This document shows positions 22,517 through 33,700 of a DNA stretch of 64,000 nucleotides, piece after piece. A model generated the notes under the pieces. That model saw only the letters and a list, made by a program, of their open reading frames with translations, did not search any database and was not told where the DNA came from. The stretch's first letter is position 1. Every line of letters starts with the position of its first letter. A program made the position numbers and the translations under genes. The DNA comes from Henckelia pumila (Eukaryota; Streptophyta; Magnoliopsida; Lamiales; Gesneriaceae): NCBI RefSeq assembly GCF_033568475.1, contig NC_133123.1:25654622-25718621 (forward strand), in the 5' to 3' direction.

Positions 22517-25500
22517 TTCCCACCACCTTAAAAGGATTTCGTCCTCGAAATCTAAGGTAAACCTCGGAATATAGTACAAACCACTTGTCCAATTCAGCAA
22601 TAGTTCCGGTTCCAAATATTGGGTCGAATAACCTTCGACAGACCCAATCCTTGATAAAATAGTATAACACTATTGACTACCGTCAGTTATCCATCGATAA
22701 CCTCAACAACACGGCACCTTCGGTCCAAATTGCCCATTGAATCAGTCACACTGCCTACAAATCTTAGCGATGACACCCTTGCTAAGATAGTAATTAATCA
22801 GCAGTTATCTATAGATATGTACGAACTCCATCGCAGTCCAACTAGAGAACAAGATACAACACATTGTATCTCACTGGTCTAACGGTAACATCTCATCTCT
22901 TGATGTTATCGAAAAGCCCTAAACAATCGACCTAGATTCAACTCTCGGTCAAATCCTAGATATCCTTTTTCCAAGAACTCGTGTGAGTTACTTTTTATCA
23001 CGAGGATAAAATATATTTTCCAAAACAGTACCTTATGCGAATAGAAATGGCAGCTACCGGCCACCCGCTCGCAGAGCAATCGCACCACTGCACGCGACTC
23101 TAACCATTTGAAATCCTTAGAATAATTGCGATAAACCTTGATCCGAATCTCGCCATCGTAGATAGCATCTACTCGATTACATTAGTCATCCTGCCATGGA
23201 TAACAACAAAATCCTGATAATTCCTGGCGTCATAGTATGTACTTTCAGTACTCACCCTGCCATTGGCCAACAAATGTTCCCAAAGAACAACAACTAGCAA
23301 ACAAAGATTACTAACCCCAATTGTGATAAGATCCTTATACACAATTTCTTGTCTAAAAGCATTCTTCGAGGTCGTCGTCTCGAAATTCACTAACATCATG
23401 CTGAAACTCCCAGATAGACCACACCATCCTCAGCAGTAGTCTCAATCAGATGTTTACTTTCATATCAGAACTAGAGATAGTATCAACGAAAACGATTCCG
23501 GTTAATCCTGTTCCAGATAACCAAACCCTTGGCTCCCTAGCGGGGATAACCAAACTGATTTACCGTGATCCCGCACAGAATCTATCAATACGGATAGCAA
23601 TTACGTTATCAAATCCCTTCAATGACACAGCATATCAGAACGCACTGGGATATCAGTGACAACAATCCTGCCAGACTCAGAAACACAAGTCTCAGCTGTT
23701 GTCTCATCCCATGAAACAACTACTGCTATCATGCTAATGCTCATTGAAATCCAAAAGCACTTGTTGAATTACCGCTCAAGAACAACTCTTGAGAAATCCG
23801 CTGGAAGCACCCAAGATGATCATTCCGACTAACAGTCTCCAAAATTCGTTCACTGACAACCCTGGAACAATCACTGAATCCTTTTTCCGCAACTGAATAA
23901 ATCATTGCTAAAACCAAGCAATGTTCAGATCCAAATCCGTCACTGGTAGCCAAAGCAACGTTACCAACAACTACGATCGCAAAAGAAAACTAATGACCAC
24001 TTTCGTGATCCGCAGAATCCAAAAGTCTCGATTCCCGCATCCCTGGAGATTCCTTAGCGACTAAAGAATTTCCTAAATGCACTTGAATCGCTATATCATA
24101 GCATACCATACTTAAGTACTATTCCAGCACTTCTTGATTCACTATATCCCAATCAGTACCAATTGGAATATTCTGATCAATCAAGTTGATCTACTGTAGC
24201 TCTTGCTATGCCTGACGATACAAATTTTAATCAGACAACCACAGATCAAAGAAAAATCCCATGGCCGATCACTATCAATGATCTCAATGCCACATGTCCG
24301 TAGATTCCAAATACTTGAAATCAAAAGAATCACAGCTGATTCAATCACTCATCTTTGACAGAGTCAGACAACAATTACAAGTAGTCACTAGTGCTAAACA
24401 TGCATCAGTCTAGACATACTATCCACTGTCTATCTTCATCCAAGATGATCATAATGACTTGTTCAACTCAAGCCGCAATACAAGTCCGAATGATTTCAAC
24501 TATCGTTGAACATACTCCTGATAATTATATCTCTTGCTAAGACTGCAACAAATCGAGACTGAGGTTACTTGCCGCGGTGTCCCACCTGAAATCACCACCA
24601 AGTGTACACTGGCATAAATCACGCTATCCTCACGCCTCAAATCGTCATGTACAATCCTTAGCATCGGATATAATCTATCACTGAAGGAAACCATCAATGC
24701 TGAAAGAAATACTAATCCTCGAGTCAAACGTTATAGGAAGTTTCACAAACCAAACTCCTAGTTAGCCCCTATCACCAGAGCATCCAAACACCTACTAGAT
24801 CCACTAGTCTAGCAGTAACCAATAGTCTAAAACTATCTGCTCAGAGTACGCACTTGTCAAGGAAATCCCTCCAAGACTGGTCCTTGTGACAAAATCCAAA
24901 GCAATATCTCTGACGACAGTCAGACGATATCTAAACCACAGATACCTAACCAAGGCAAGTAATCCAAATTCATACCCCGTTGTGACTGTTACCACAACTC
25001 TAGACTAGTAGCCTTCCCACCGCCAATCCTGAAGCACGAAGGCTTCCAGACATTCTCCAAAGTACGAAAGACTCCCAGAGTAACATTGGCATAGGGTCGC
25101 GCTCCATCATGTCTAGTCATGGTCATAGTCCACAACTCTCGGTATATATACTCGACTTGGTATCCCGATGAAATCCCATCATCACGAAGTCTCAACCTAT
25201 GAAGGTAAATCAAGCTATTGATCTACGGAAATCACCTAGAACGAAACTCAAAATTCCAAAACAAGATCAATAATCCCATGCCCCAGATGAATCACCTCAT
25301 CAATGGCACTAACCCAGTCAAATGACTAAATAGGTCAATCCTAGGAAAACACCTAGACTAACCACACTTCAATTCGTTACCGCTGGCTTACCCAAAATCC
25401 ATGAGCTAACCTAGTTGATTACCAATCAACTAATTCCAAGCCAAACTTTATAAAATTACTTGCAATCAATCACGAATTGCTGAATAAATAAAACATGTAT

Positions 25501-26432
25501 CATTACTTCAAGTTATGTACAATTTCCTTTATTACAATCCCATGTAATACATACAGTATTCAAAATACAACAAATGTACATCCAATAACTTGAACTGATA
25601 CAACCAAATTCTGATGATTCATTACAACTGAAATACTGTTTACAACTACAACAATACAGTATTTAACATCATCAAATCTTGTCTTCGTTCCTTGAGCATG
25701 AAGCTTCCCATCGACACACACATCGATACAAGCATACTCTCGTCCAAGTCTCTCTACATGTCCTCCCGCGAAGAACTCCGGAGAAATGGCACGTAATAGC
25801 TAACCAGCTATGCTCTGCGTCAGTGCATGTCGGTCGACTTCTTTTGCTCGCGATCTACCATCAGCGTTCTTCTTGTATCCGAATCATGCCTTTGAACATG
25901 AAGTTTCCCGTATGCCTAACAAAAGCATCAATGCAAGCATACTGGCAAAACCATGTTCTGCATGAGTTTACAGACCTTACACTAGGAACCTGCCATGCCT
26001 TAGGCACTTGAAACATTCCCTGGTAAAGGTCTATCTGACAATCTCTCCAACTACGAGTGAAGAATATTCGAGGACTGGAACTACATGGATTATTAAACAA
26101 CATTCGTTCCAAAAAGCCCTCAGAGGTATCTGACGCGATATACTCGATCTTCTCTTCCAGTCTTCCTTGGCTGGAATGCATATATTCTTCGATCAACATC
26201 CCAATGCATCGAATGATGAACTGTCCACAGCAGTCAGTCTATCTATCGATATGCTACTACTGGTGTTCTCATCACTGTTGCATTCCTTATAGTAAAGACA
26301 TATGCCGCAAACCTCGGCAATGAAGAACCAAATCTTCTTTCGCTGGGCCTCAATCAACCCTACAAGGATAATCAAGCAGTCTTAATATCAATTTCCTAAG
26401 TCCCTTGCATGCATTGCTTTGATACCAATAAA
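22517..26432. other. Internal domain of the nested element, no coding region recognised
   Basis: The 3.9 kb between the LTRs has higher GC than the flanks, but all frames are under 113 codons and I recognise no retroelement domain. The only identifiable parts are the polypurine tract and pol-tail remnant at the left end and the primer site at the right end. The minus frame of 112 codons (25861-26199) has a corresponding overlapping plus frame and no family resemblance. Confidence 0.65.
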
Positions 26433-27932
26433 TGTAGCGACCCATCCCGGATCCACTACCTAATCAGAGATAAGAGCATAATAAAACATGCATTAAATAA
26501 CATCGCTGCGGAAGACTTAAATACAAAAATACCGGCGGAATACAACCGGCTAAACAGATTCGATCATACAACCCAATCGAATAACTTTAAATAAAATCTA
26601 CAGCTAATCCTGCTGTCTTCAAGGTCACTGATTACTCCAAGCTCCTGGTGCTCAAACCCTGCACCTAAATCTGCCCCGTCGAATAGGATGTCCAGATATA
26701 CAGAAAAGACTGAACGTGAGCTCTAAGCTCAATACGCAAATACGGATAAACATACAAATATGATGCATGCAAATGACAGGGTATCCATATCTGGGATAAC
26801 TGTATACAAACTGCTCATACTGGCGCCTGGAATATAAGCTCGTCACATCGGGGTAGCTAACCACTGTGTGCGACCACTCATTCCCAAATCCCGGACGCGG
26901 ACCACGGAGTCCTCTAGATATCAGTACCTAAGGATACTCAATATCAAACGTCCTAACAGGGCTGAGCAACCCTAACTGGCTCATCTCAAAAGATATACAG
27001 ATGTACAGGCACAAGATGATATGCACATGCCGCATAACAATAATAACATGCAAACACATAAATGCAACATATAAGCATGCATATCCGCTGGCAATCTCAG
27101 TCAGTACTTACGTACCTTTCTAAGGCAGTCCTAGTAGTCCCACTCTAGGTTCCAAGCCTATCATCAAGTCTACAATGCAAATACCCATGCATCATTCAAT
27201 AAGCGCTAAAAGCCTTAACTAAGCTATTGGATACTCCTAAATAATTTAAGGAGACCATAGCTATACCTGCGTCCGTCGTCAGCCCACTGATGGCGACTAT
27301 CCCGCAACTAGGGGCACACCCCTGCTGCAGCTCCACAGCCTCGAGCACTACTCCGCTACACGAGTGCTGCTCCGCTACTATGTCAGACACTGTCTGACTA
27401 TACTAAAATATATTCTCTACTCCAACTCTAAAATAAGAGTACCCAAAGCCCTAAAATAGAGCTACTAGGCGAAGGAGAGGAACTCGGAATTGGCAAGAAA
27501 TGAGGAGCTCGGACCTCATATTTATAGGCATCGATCGGAAGCTCCGTTCCTCGATCGGAAGCTCCGTTCATTTAGATCGAAAGCTCCGTTCCCCGATCGG
27601 AAGTTCCTTTTGCTACGTGTCAATTCGGTCCACATGCAACCACACACCTGTCACCGACAGCCATCGGAAGCTTCGATCCTAATCGGACGTTCCGATCTCC
27701 CTGCTTCCGATGTGGTTCCGAACTCACCAAGATCGGAGGCTCCGATCCTGGATCGGGGGTTCCGATCCCACTCGAGTCATGAAACCCTCTAAGCCATTTT
27801 CGAGTGTCCTGGATCCATTTCTTAAATCCGTTAACCCTTCTGGAATTTCCTTAATCATGTTTTACTTAATCCCGACATAATTATACGATTTAATTACTCA
27901 TTAATCATTAGTTTTGGATACGGGCCACTACA
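26433..27932 (-). repeat. 5' LTR of the nested element (right copy)
   Basis: Same 1500-bp length and edges as 21017-22516. Differences noted by eye: AAAAAGACC/AAAAATACC near 26527, GATCGGAAG/GATCGAAAG near 27577, TTCCGTTT/TTCCTTTT near 27608, ACACTCC/ACACACC near 27646, GACATGATT/GACATAATT near 27879. Confidence 0.92.
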
Positions 27933-27937
27933 CTTCT

Positions 27938-28245
27938 AATTCTTTAAGGGATGTCCAAGAGAATTATTTATTATTTTTTGCATAATTGAACTCCAAGGAT
28001 GACCAAGTCGGTCATGCCATAATACAAAATGTTTCTTGTCAACAAACTTCTTGTTTGTGACTGTATTTGGTCCAATTTCTTTTATTATTGTGCAATACAT
28101 CCCAGAGAAAAGTGCTCGCAATCTTTCTTTTATCTGCTTCTGGCCAGATATAATAGATGTAATGCAAAGGATATTCAATATTATTTGAATTCAATATTTC
28201 AATATGATATCCATTTCGACGGATATCTTTAAAGCTAAGCAAATT
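27938..28245 (-). pseudogene. Copia GAG-pre-integrase region, fragment
   Basis: Two overlapping minus frames (28039-28242 and 27938-28178) give LLSFKDIRRNGYHIEI and then LWHDRLGHPWSSIMQKII. The second is the LWHxRLGH motif of the GAG-pre-integrase domain, with its metal-binding His. One frameshift separates the pieces. The nested element interrupts the coding sequence directly after HPLKN. Confidence 0.85.
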
Positions 28246-28379
28246 TTTACAGGATTTGGTTGCATAGAATGCTTTTTCAATACACAGGCTTGTCTCATTT
28301 GGTAAAATGACTCTTGTCTTACATGACCTTCAATAATTTTTTATGCACTCGAGATTGTTATAACATTATTTTCAGCTAA

Positions 28380-28470
28380 TATTAATTACAAAAAAATACC
28401 TTTTGCTTTGAAGGATGGTGTGTGTTGTGCCACTATCAGCTAGACATTCGTCATGATATTCCTTCATTAA
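28380..28470 (-). pseudogene. Copia aspartic protease active-site fragment
   Basis: The minus strand encodes CLADSGTTHTILQSKRYF, with the catalytic Asp-Ser-Gly at 28429-28437. This is the copia protease signature. It is followed on the minus strand (to 28246) by frame-broken sequence leading into the GAG-pre-integrase block. No gag zinc knuckle is visible upstream. Confidence 0.75.
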
Positions 28471-28924
28471 TCTAAAAATAAATTCATGATTTAGATAAGT
28501 TGTAGCTCAAATATAATTACATCCAAGACATGTATAATTTACGCAACAAAATTAAGATCATAAAATAATATAACTTATTATCATTGTTTTCATGAAAAAT
28601 GTGAACATCTAATAAGATTTATTAAATAATGAGCTATCTATAAAAATAAATAAGTTAAATTTATCTAAAGTATAGATCTAGTCATGATTTGTGAAAAAAT
28701 ATATAATAAACATGATATCGTGTAGGCTATGGAAATGTATATAAACTGTCATGTTGCCATAGTTATTAATCAATCAAATATTTGTGTTTACATAAAGAAT
28801 ATATTAGCAACTTGTTAAATCAACAAAATAAAAAATGGAAATAATAAAAAAGCATGTCAAGATATGATGAGAAAACTTACATCAAAGCACTTAAACAAGT
28901 ATATATTTATAATTTGTAGTATTG

Positions 28925-29690
28925 AATTAATATTCTTCAAGAATATTGACAAATCTTGAATCATTAATCAAAATTCTGCAGGAATATTGATATATGTGAG
29001 ATCTTTAATCAATATTTTTTGTTAATATTGATAAATATTAGATCTTATATCATAATCGTTGAAAAATCTAATATCAAAATTATTTTAAAATTTTGGCAAA
29101 TCTTAGAAGATTTGATTCTTCATAAATATTTACAAAATTTATATCTTGAATCAATATTTCTTCAAAAATATTGATAGATCTATATAAATATGCAGGCTAA
29201 TTGCATCAACATCCTCTGTGAATAATCAAAAAAGCAAAAAAAACACCATATGTAAAATTAATAGCATGTTAGACCCTATGTTTAAAAAATTTTAGCATAA
29301 AAACCCCTATCAGAGGGTATAAATGTGTCTGAGTTTGTATAAAATAAGAGTAAAATGTGCTATGTTTTAAAAAACTGAAGGATGCATTAGCCTATTAATA
29401 TTTTTAGGGGTTTTATGCATTTTAGACTTTTCACAAGGGAGATTAATTCTTAAATCTTAAATCTTGAATCAATATTTTTCAGGAATATAAATAATATCTG
29501 ATTTAAAAATTAAATCATAAGTTTGGCTATGTTGTTAAAATCAAATTTATATTCTTTCGGAATATTGGTGAATATTAATATATCATGTTATCAAGTCAAT
29601 ATTCTTCAGGAATATTGTCAGATCAGAAATCATATATCAATATCAACAATCTCATATCTTGTATCAATATTATTCGGAAACATATCTAAA
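28925..29690. repeat. Dispersed palindromes of the CAATATTCTTCAGGAATATTG type
   Basis: About nine or ten copies of a degenerate palindrome with AATATTC / GAATATT arms and a CTTCAG or similar centre occur at intervals of roughly 40-80 bp, for example near 28931, 28972, 29150, 29548, 29601 and 29655. Related CTTCTTCAGGAGCAT motifs continue to about 30060. The block lies where gag and the leader of the copia element should be. Confidence 0.6.
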
Positions 29691-29697
29691 TTAGAGT

Positions 29698-29850
29698 AAC
29701 ACTCCTATGAGACGGGTGAACCCTACCCATATTTATAATAATAAGTAATACTTTTGACATAAAATGTAATATTTTTTAATGGATAACTCATATAAGAGAC
29801 CCGTTTTAAAAAAATGACCCTTGAGACCGTCTCATTGAAGTTTTTGTCTT
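29698..29850. mobile_element. GAGACGGTCTCA-type MITE inside the copia leader
   Basis: The ends read ATGAGACGGGTGAACCCTAC and, near the right, CTTGAGACCGTCTCATTGAA, with TAATACTTTTGACATAAAAT in between. This combination of GAGACGG ends and a short AT core with AAGTATTACTTTT-like sequence is a very common non-autonomous plant element. The copy is in reverse orientation and diverged; I cannot set the target duplication. Confidence 0.55.
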
Positions 29851-30121
29851 AAATTAAATAATCATATTGTATCCATAGATCTATCAAGTATCAATATAAA
29901 AATATGTTGTGTTAGATAAAAAAAAAACATCAACATAAAATTAAATGTTGTGCTTCTTCAGGAGCATAAATGATTAACTAGAAGAATGAACATAAAAATA
30001 AAATTTATGTGATTTCGATGAACATCAATATAAGATCTAGATATTGTGTTTCTTCGAGAGCATTCATAGAAAGATAATAATTTTTTTTTCTCTACTTTGA
30101 AGAGCAATCGTGCTAATAATG

Positions 30122-30288
30122 TGTTATAAATTTTTTAAACAAAATGAGAGAATGAAATAGAGAAAAGATGAGTGAAATCAATCGAGTCTCGTTTCGATCA
30201 TACACCTCTATTTATATGATAAAGAGATCATTACACAAAAGAAATATTACTATCAAATCAATCACCTAAATATCAACTATATATAACA
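30122..30288 (-). repeat. 5' LTR of the copia element (right copy, 167 bp)
   Basis: It starts TGTTATAAATTT and ends TATATATAACA in plus coordinates, followed by the duplicated CTTTA. Positions 30122-30246 match the left LTR at 18044-18174. At 167 bp it is very short for a copia LTR. It ends 484 bp before the start codon of the CYP90A1 gene. Confidence 0.8.
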
Positions 30289-30772
30289 CTTTAATAAATT
30301 TTATTTATCAAATACTTTTTAGACACAGACAATTATTAAATGGATGAAACTAAAACCGACTTTTTCCCGATTTATTCACACTGATGAGATATAAAATCAG
30401 AGGTATATAGAATATGGATAGATTTTCAGACAGCTCCCCTCAAATCTCCTTTCGATTTTCCCATAATCACAGTGTCAATCAAAACGGAAAGAAGAGTTAA
30501 ATTAAAAACCCCCCTCACTCATCCAAAATCACACAGTAAAAAATCAAAATAAAAAAAAAAGAGAGAAAAAAAAAATCCAGCATTAAATTTTGGTGGCATC
30601 GCAAAATCCTCTGTTCCCCCCTTGTGTGCTGTACATTACATTACGCACACACACTTCTCCCTTAAATTTCACTCAGTATTTAGATTGGATTTCTAGATAC
30701 TCCACCCGTGTGCTTTCGCCCACCATTAATGCACAGCCATTTTCACACACCAGTGCGTGTACAGAAGCCCAC
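30289..30772 (+). promoter_or_regulatory. Proximal promoter and leader of CYP90A1, with a BZR1-type site
   Basis: Between the copia target duplication and the start codon there are 480 bp. ATATAAAAT at about 30389 could serve as a TATA box, followed by an A- and GA-rich leader (30530-30585) and pyrimidine-rich sequence. CGTGTG at 30707-30712 fits the BRRE consensus CGTG(T/C)G, through which BZR1 represses brassinosteroid-synthesis genes in Arabidopsis. The site lies inside the probable leader; its function here is inferred from sequence alone. Confidence 0.45.
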
Positions 30773-33700
30773 ATGGATCCCTCTCCGATCGTCTCCCTGT
30801 CCGCCGTCCTCTTCCCGCTGCTGCTATCTCTGTATCTGCTGATCGTAGTCCTACGCGCCACCGCGCGGCGGAAGCTCCGGCTGCCGCCGGGGAACCTGGG
30901 TCTGCCGTTCTTGGGGGAGACCCTGCAGCTGATCTCCGCCTACAAGACGGAGAACCCGGAGCCGTTCATAGACGACAGGGTGGCGAGGTACGGCGCCGTA
31001 TTCACCACGCATGTGTTCGGGGAGCCGACGGTGTTCTCGGCCGACCCGGAGACGAACCGGCTCATACTGCAGAACGAGGGCCGGCTGTTCGAGTCGAGCT
31101 ACCCCGGCTCGATACAGAACCTGCTGGGCCGGCACTCGCTGCTCCTGATGAGGGGCAGCCTCCACAAGAGGATGCATTCGCTCACCATGAGCTTCGCTAA
31201 CTCGGCGATTATACGGGACCATCTCCTGGTCGACATAGACCGCCTCGTCCGGTTCAACATGGACTCTTGGACCGCTCGGGTCGTTCTCATGGACGAAGCC
31301 AAGAAGGTAAATAAATTAGCACAGAAAACAGTCATCAATCGAAATTGCAAAAAAAATTAATATTCTTTCGAAATTTCTCATTAATTATTTTTAATCTCTC
31401 TCATTACTTTAATCGTTTGTTTAATTTTCTAAAATTAAATAAATAGCTATATTATATTATTTAGTAATAAAAAATAAAATTTTTTTTACGAGAGAACATA
31501 AAAAAAGGAAAAATAATAGTCCAAAAAAAAAAAAAAGAATTTTGTGTTTAAATTATTAGTTGTTTTGAGTGCGTGTGGCATAATTTCATGTTACGAGCAC
31601 CGAGATCGAACTTGATGACTCGGATCTCCAACATATTTATAAGCTTAAATTGGTATTTTTACACCACACACACAATCATGCGGGTGTGTGTGTGATATAT
31701 ATATATATATATACATATATTGTGTAAATTATTATAATGGTTAATAATATTATTTTGAAGATAATTATATATAATATAAGTTTTGGAAGCATAATGAACC
31801 CACACACATGTGCATGTAGTATGATCCACTTATTCCCTTTGCCTTTTAGTCCATTTTGTTTTGTTCTCTCATCATTGTATGTGAATGGATATCATATACT
31901 TTTCATTAATTAAGAAGCTTCGATACCTAAACATTAATAAACAACAAGAATAATAATATTCTTAATAATTAATGACGGGGACCGATAATTTATTTCAAAA
32001 ACAATTATCGCTCTGAATAAAGTGGAAAACAGTATATTGCATGTTGTGTATTATTAATTAAACATATGAATTTATGTATATTTCGACGTGGATATGAGTC
32101 TTGAAATCGAAATCTCATTTCAAATTTGAGATTTTGACGTCGGAATCAGGTAGAGGCAAAATTTAATGTGATTTTTGGTTGCAGATAACTTTTCAGTTAA
32201 CAGTGAAGCAGCTGATGAGCTTTGATCCGTGTGAATGGACGGAGAATCTGATGAAAGAGTACATGCTAGTTATTGAAGGCTTTTTTACCATCCCTTTGCC
32301 CTTTTTCTCCACCACATATAGAAGGGCTATTCAAGTAATTAATCAGTCTTTTTTTTTTAAAAGAAAAAATAAAATTGAATTATTATTATTTTTTATATAG
32401 GAATTTTGCTGATTTTCGAATTTTACAATATTGGGTCTAGTTTTATTATCTTTCAAAAAATTATCCTTTCAAGTGATGTAAATTTACGTCATTAGGAAAA
32501 AAAAGTTTATATAACTTTGTTTCAAATTATTGGATTTTGCATAAATTTTTTTGATTTTGTATAAAATGATACAACTATATAATAACATCAATTCATTTTC
32601 TTGTAACATAATTAAATTGTATTAATTTGTCTCGTAAATTTTTTCTAGTTTATCTAATTCTTTTAAAAACTATGTAGTTGATCTTCATGGTTTTTTTTAA
32701 TCTATTATATGGTTTAAAACAAATAAAAAGTTTTAATGAAGTGATATTTTTTTCATAGTTATCTAATTTGTTCTCACTAAATCAATATAGTATATATCTT
32801 TTTAATTTTTTTTCATGACAATGGGCTCCCATTCTTTATCTTTTCTTTTAATGCGCAATGAACTATCGGACTAAAACAATATCTCAACAGATGCCGGTTA
32901 ATTGATTAAATCAATGCATGCTTAAGTATAATATAATATGCGATTAATGATTAATGTGTGGTCTAATTATTATTATAATTTGAAGGCTCGGAGAAAGGTT
33001 GCGGAGGCGTTGAGGTTGGTGGTGAGGGAAAGAAGAAGAGAGAGCGAGAGAGGGGAGAGAAAGAAGGACATGCTGGCGGCGCTGCTGGACGAGGGCGGCG
33101 GAGGCGGCGGCGGGACGTTCTCCGACGAGGAAATAGTGGACTTCATGCTGGCTTTACTGGTGGCGGGCTACGAAACCACGTCCACAATTATGACGCTCGC
33201 CGTTAAGTTCCTCACGGAGACCCCGCATGCATTGTCTCAACTCAAGGTTACTTTCCCTTTACTTAATTTATACATCATACATACATGACTTTTTAAATTA
33301 TAAGCTCAAATAATAATATTAATAATAAAAATGGGAGGGAAAAACTGATGACGTCACGTATACTCTATCTTTTTTTTTTTGAAGGCAACGTATACTCTAT
33401 CAGCACCAATACTAAGTAGTTTTTTTATGGAGATTTTAGGAAGTATTTCTTAGCTTTTCTTTCTCAAAATTTTCAAAATTTTGTTTTAGACGAAGTAATG
33501 AGTTTGAGATTCAATCGTAATATCGTCGGTCTCAAGTTAGAAAAAAATGGGAGGGAAAAATATCATGAACAAAGTGGCAAATAAAATATAAGTGTATAAA
33601 ATTATTTATTATTGTTATTATTAAAATTTAAGGAATACAACGAAAATAATGATAGTTAAATTATTTTTGGTTCGATGTATTAAATTTTTGCGATCTTGAT

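Larger units (their letters stand above)
21017..27932 (-). mobile_element. Young non-coding LTR retrotransposon (LARD-like), nested in copia
   Basis: Two 1500-bp LTRs (21017-22516 and 26433-27932), TG...CA ended, flank 3916 bp of internal DNA. CTTCT at 21012-21016 and 27933-27937 is an exact target duplication. A primer site matching initiator-Met tRNA (minus-strand TTGGTATCAAAGC, about 26411-26430) and a polypurine tract (AAGGTGGTGGGAA, 22517-22529) give minus orientation. No gag, protease, reverse transcriptase or integrase is recognisable inside. Next to the polypurine tract the minus strand reads Asp-Phe-Glu-Asp-Glu-Ile-Leu-Leu (about 22529-22552), the conserved tail of plant gypsy pol. 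This suggests descent from a Tekay-like gypsy element. By eye the LTRs differ at only about five positions. Confidence 0.9.
18044..30288 (-). mobile_element. Decayed Ty1/copia retrotransposon, split by a nested LTR element
   Basis: CTTTA occurs at 18039-18043 and again at 30289-30293, directly outside ends that read TGTTATA (18044) and TATAACA (to 30288). This marks one insertion whose own length is about 5.3 kb once the 6.9-kb element at 21017-27932 is subtracted. Minus-strand remnants appear in copia order: protease (DSGTTH), GAG-pre-integrase, integrase core, reverse transcriptase (YVDD), RNase H. That order (integrase before reverse transcriptase) identifies Ty1/copia. The coding region is full of stops and frameshifts. 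The gag part is not recognisable and is replaced by AT-rich DNA with short palindromes and a MITE. Confidence 0.88.

Noticed and set aside
25861..26323. Pair of 88-112-codon frames on opposite strands inside the nested LTR element
   Set aside because: Overlapping antisense frames with no domain; the position near the primer site invites a gag call, but no gag motif is present.
30590..30772. In-frame upstream Met extending the P450 by 61 codons
   Set aside because: The added residues are not P450-like, and the membrane anchor begins right after the Met at 30773.
30757..31222. Long frames on both strands overlapping CYP90A1 exon 1
   Set aside because: GC-rich coding sequence lowers stop frequency in all frames; only the P450 frame has domain support.
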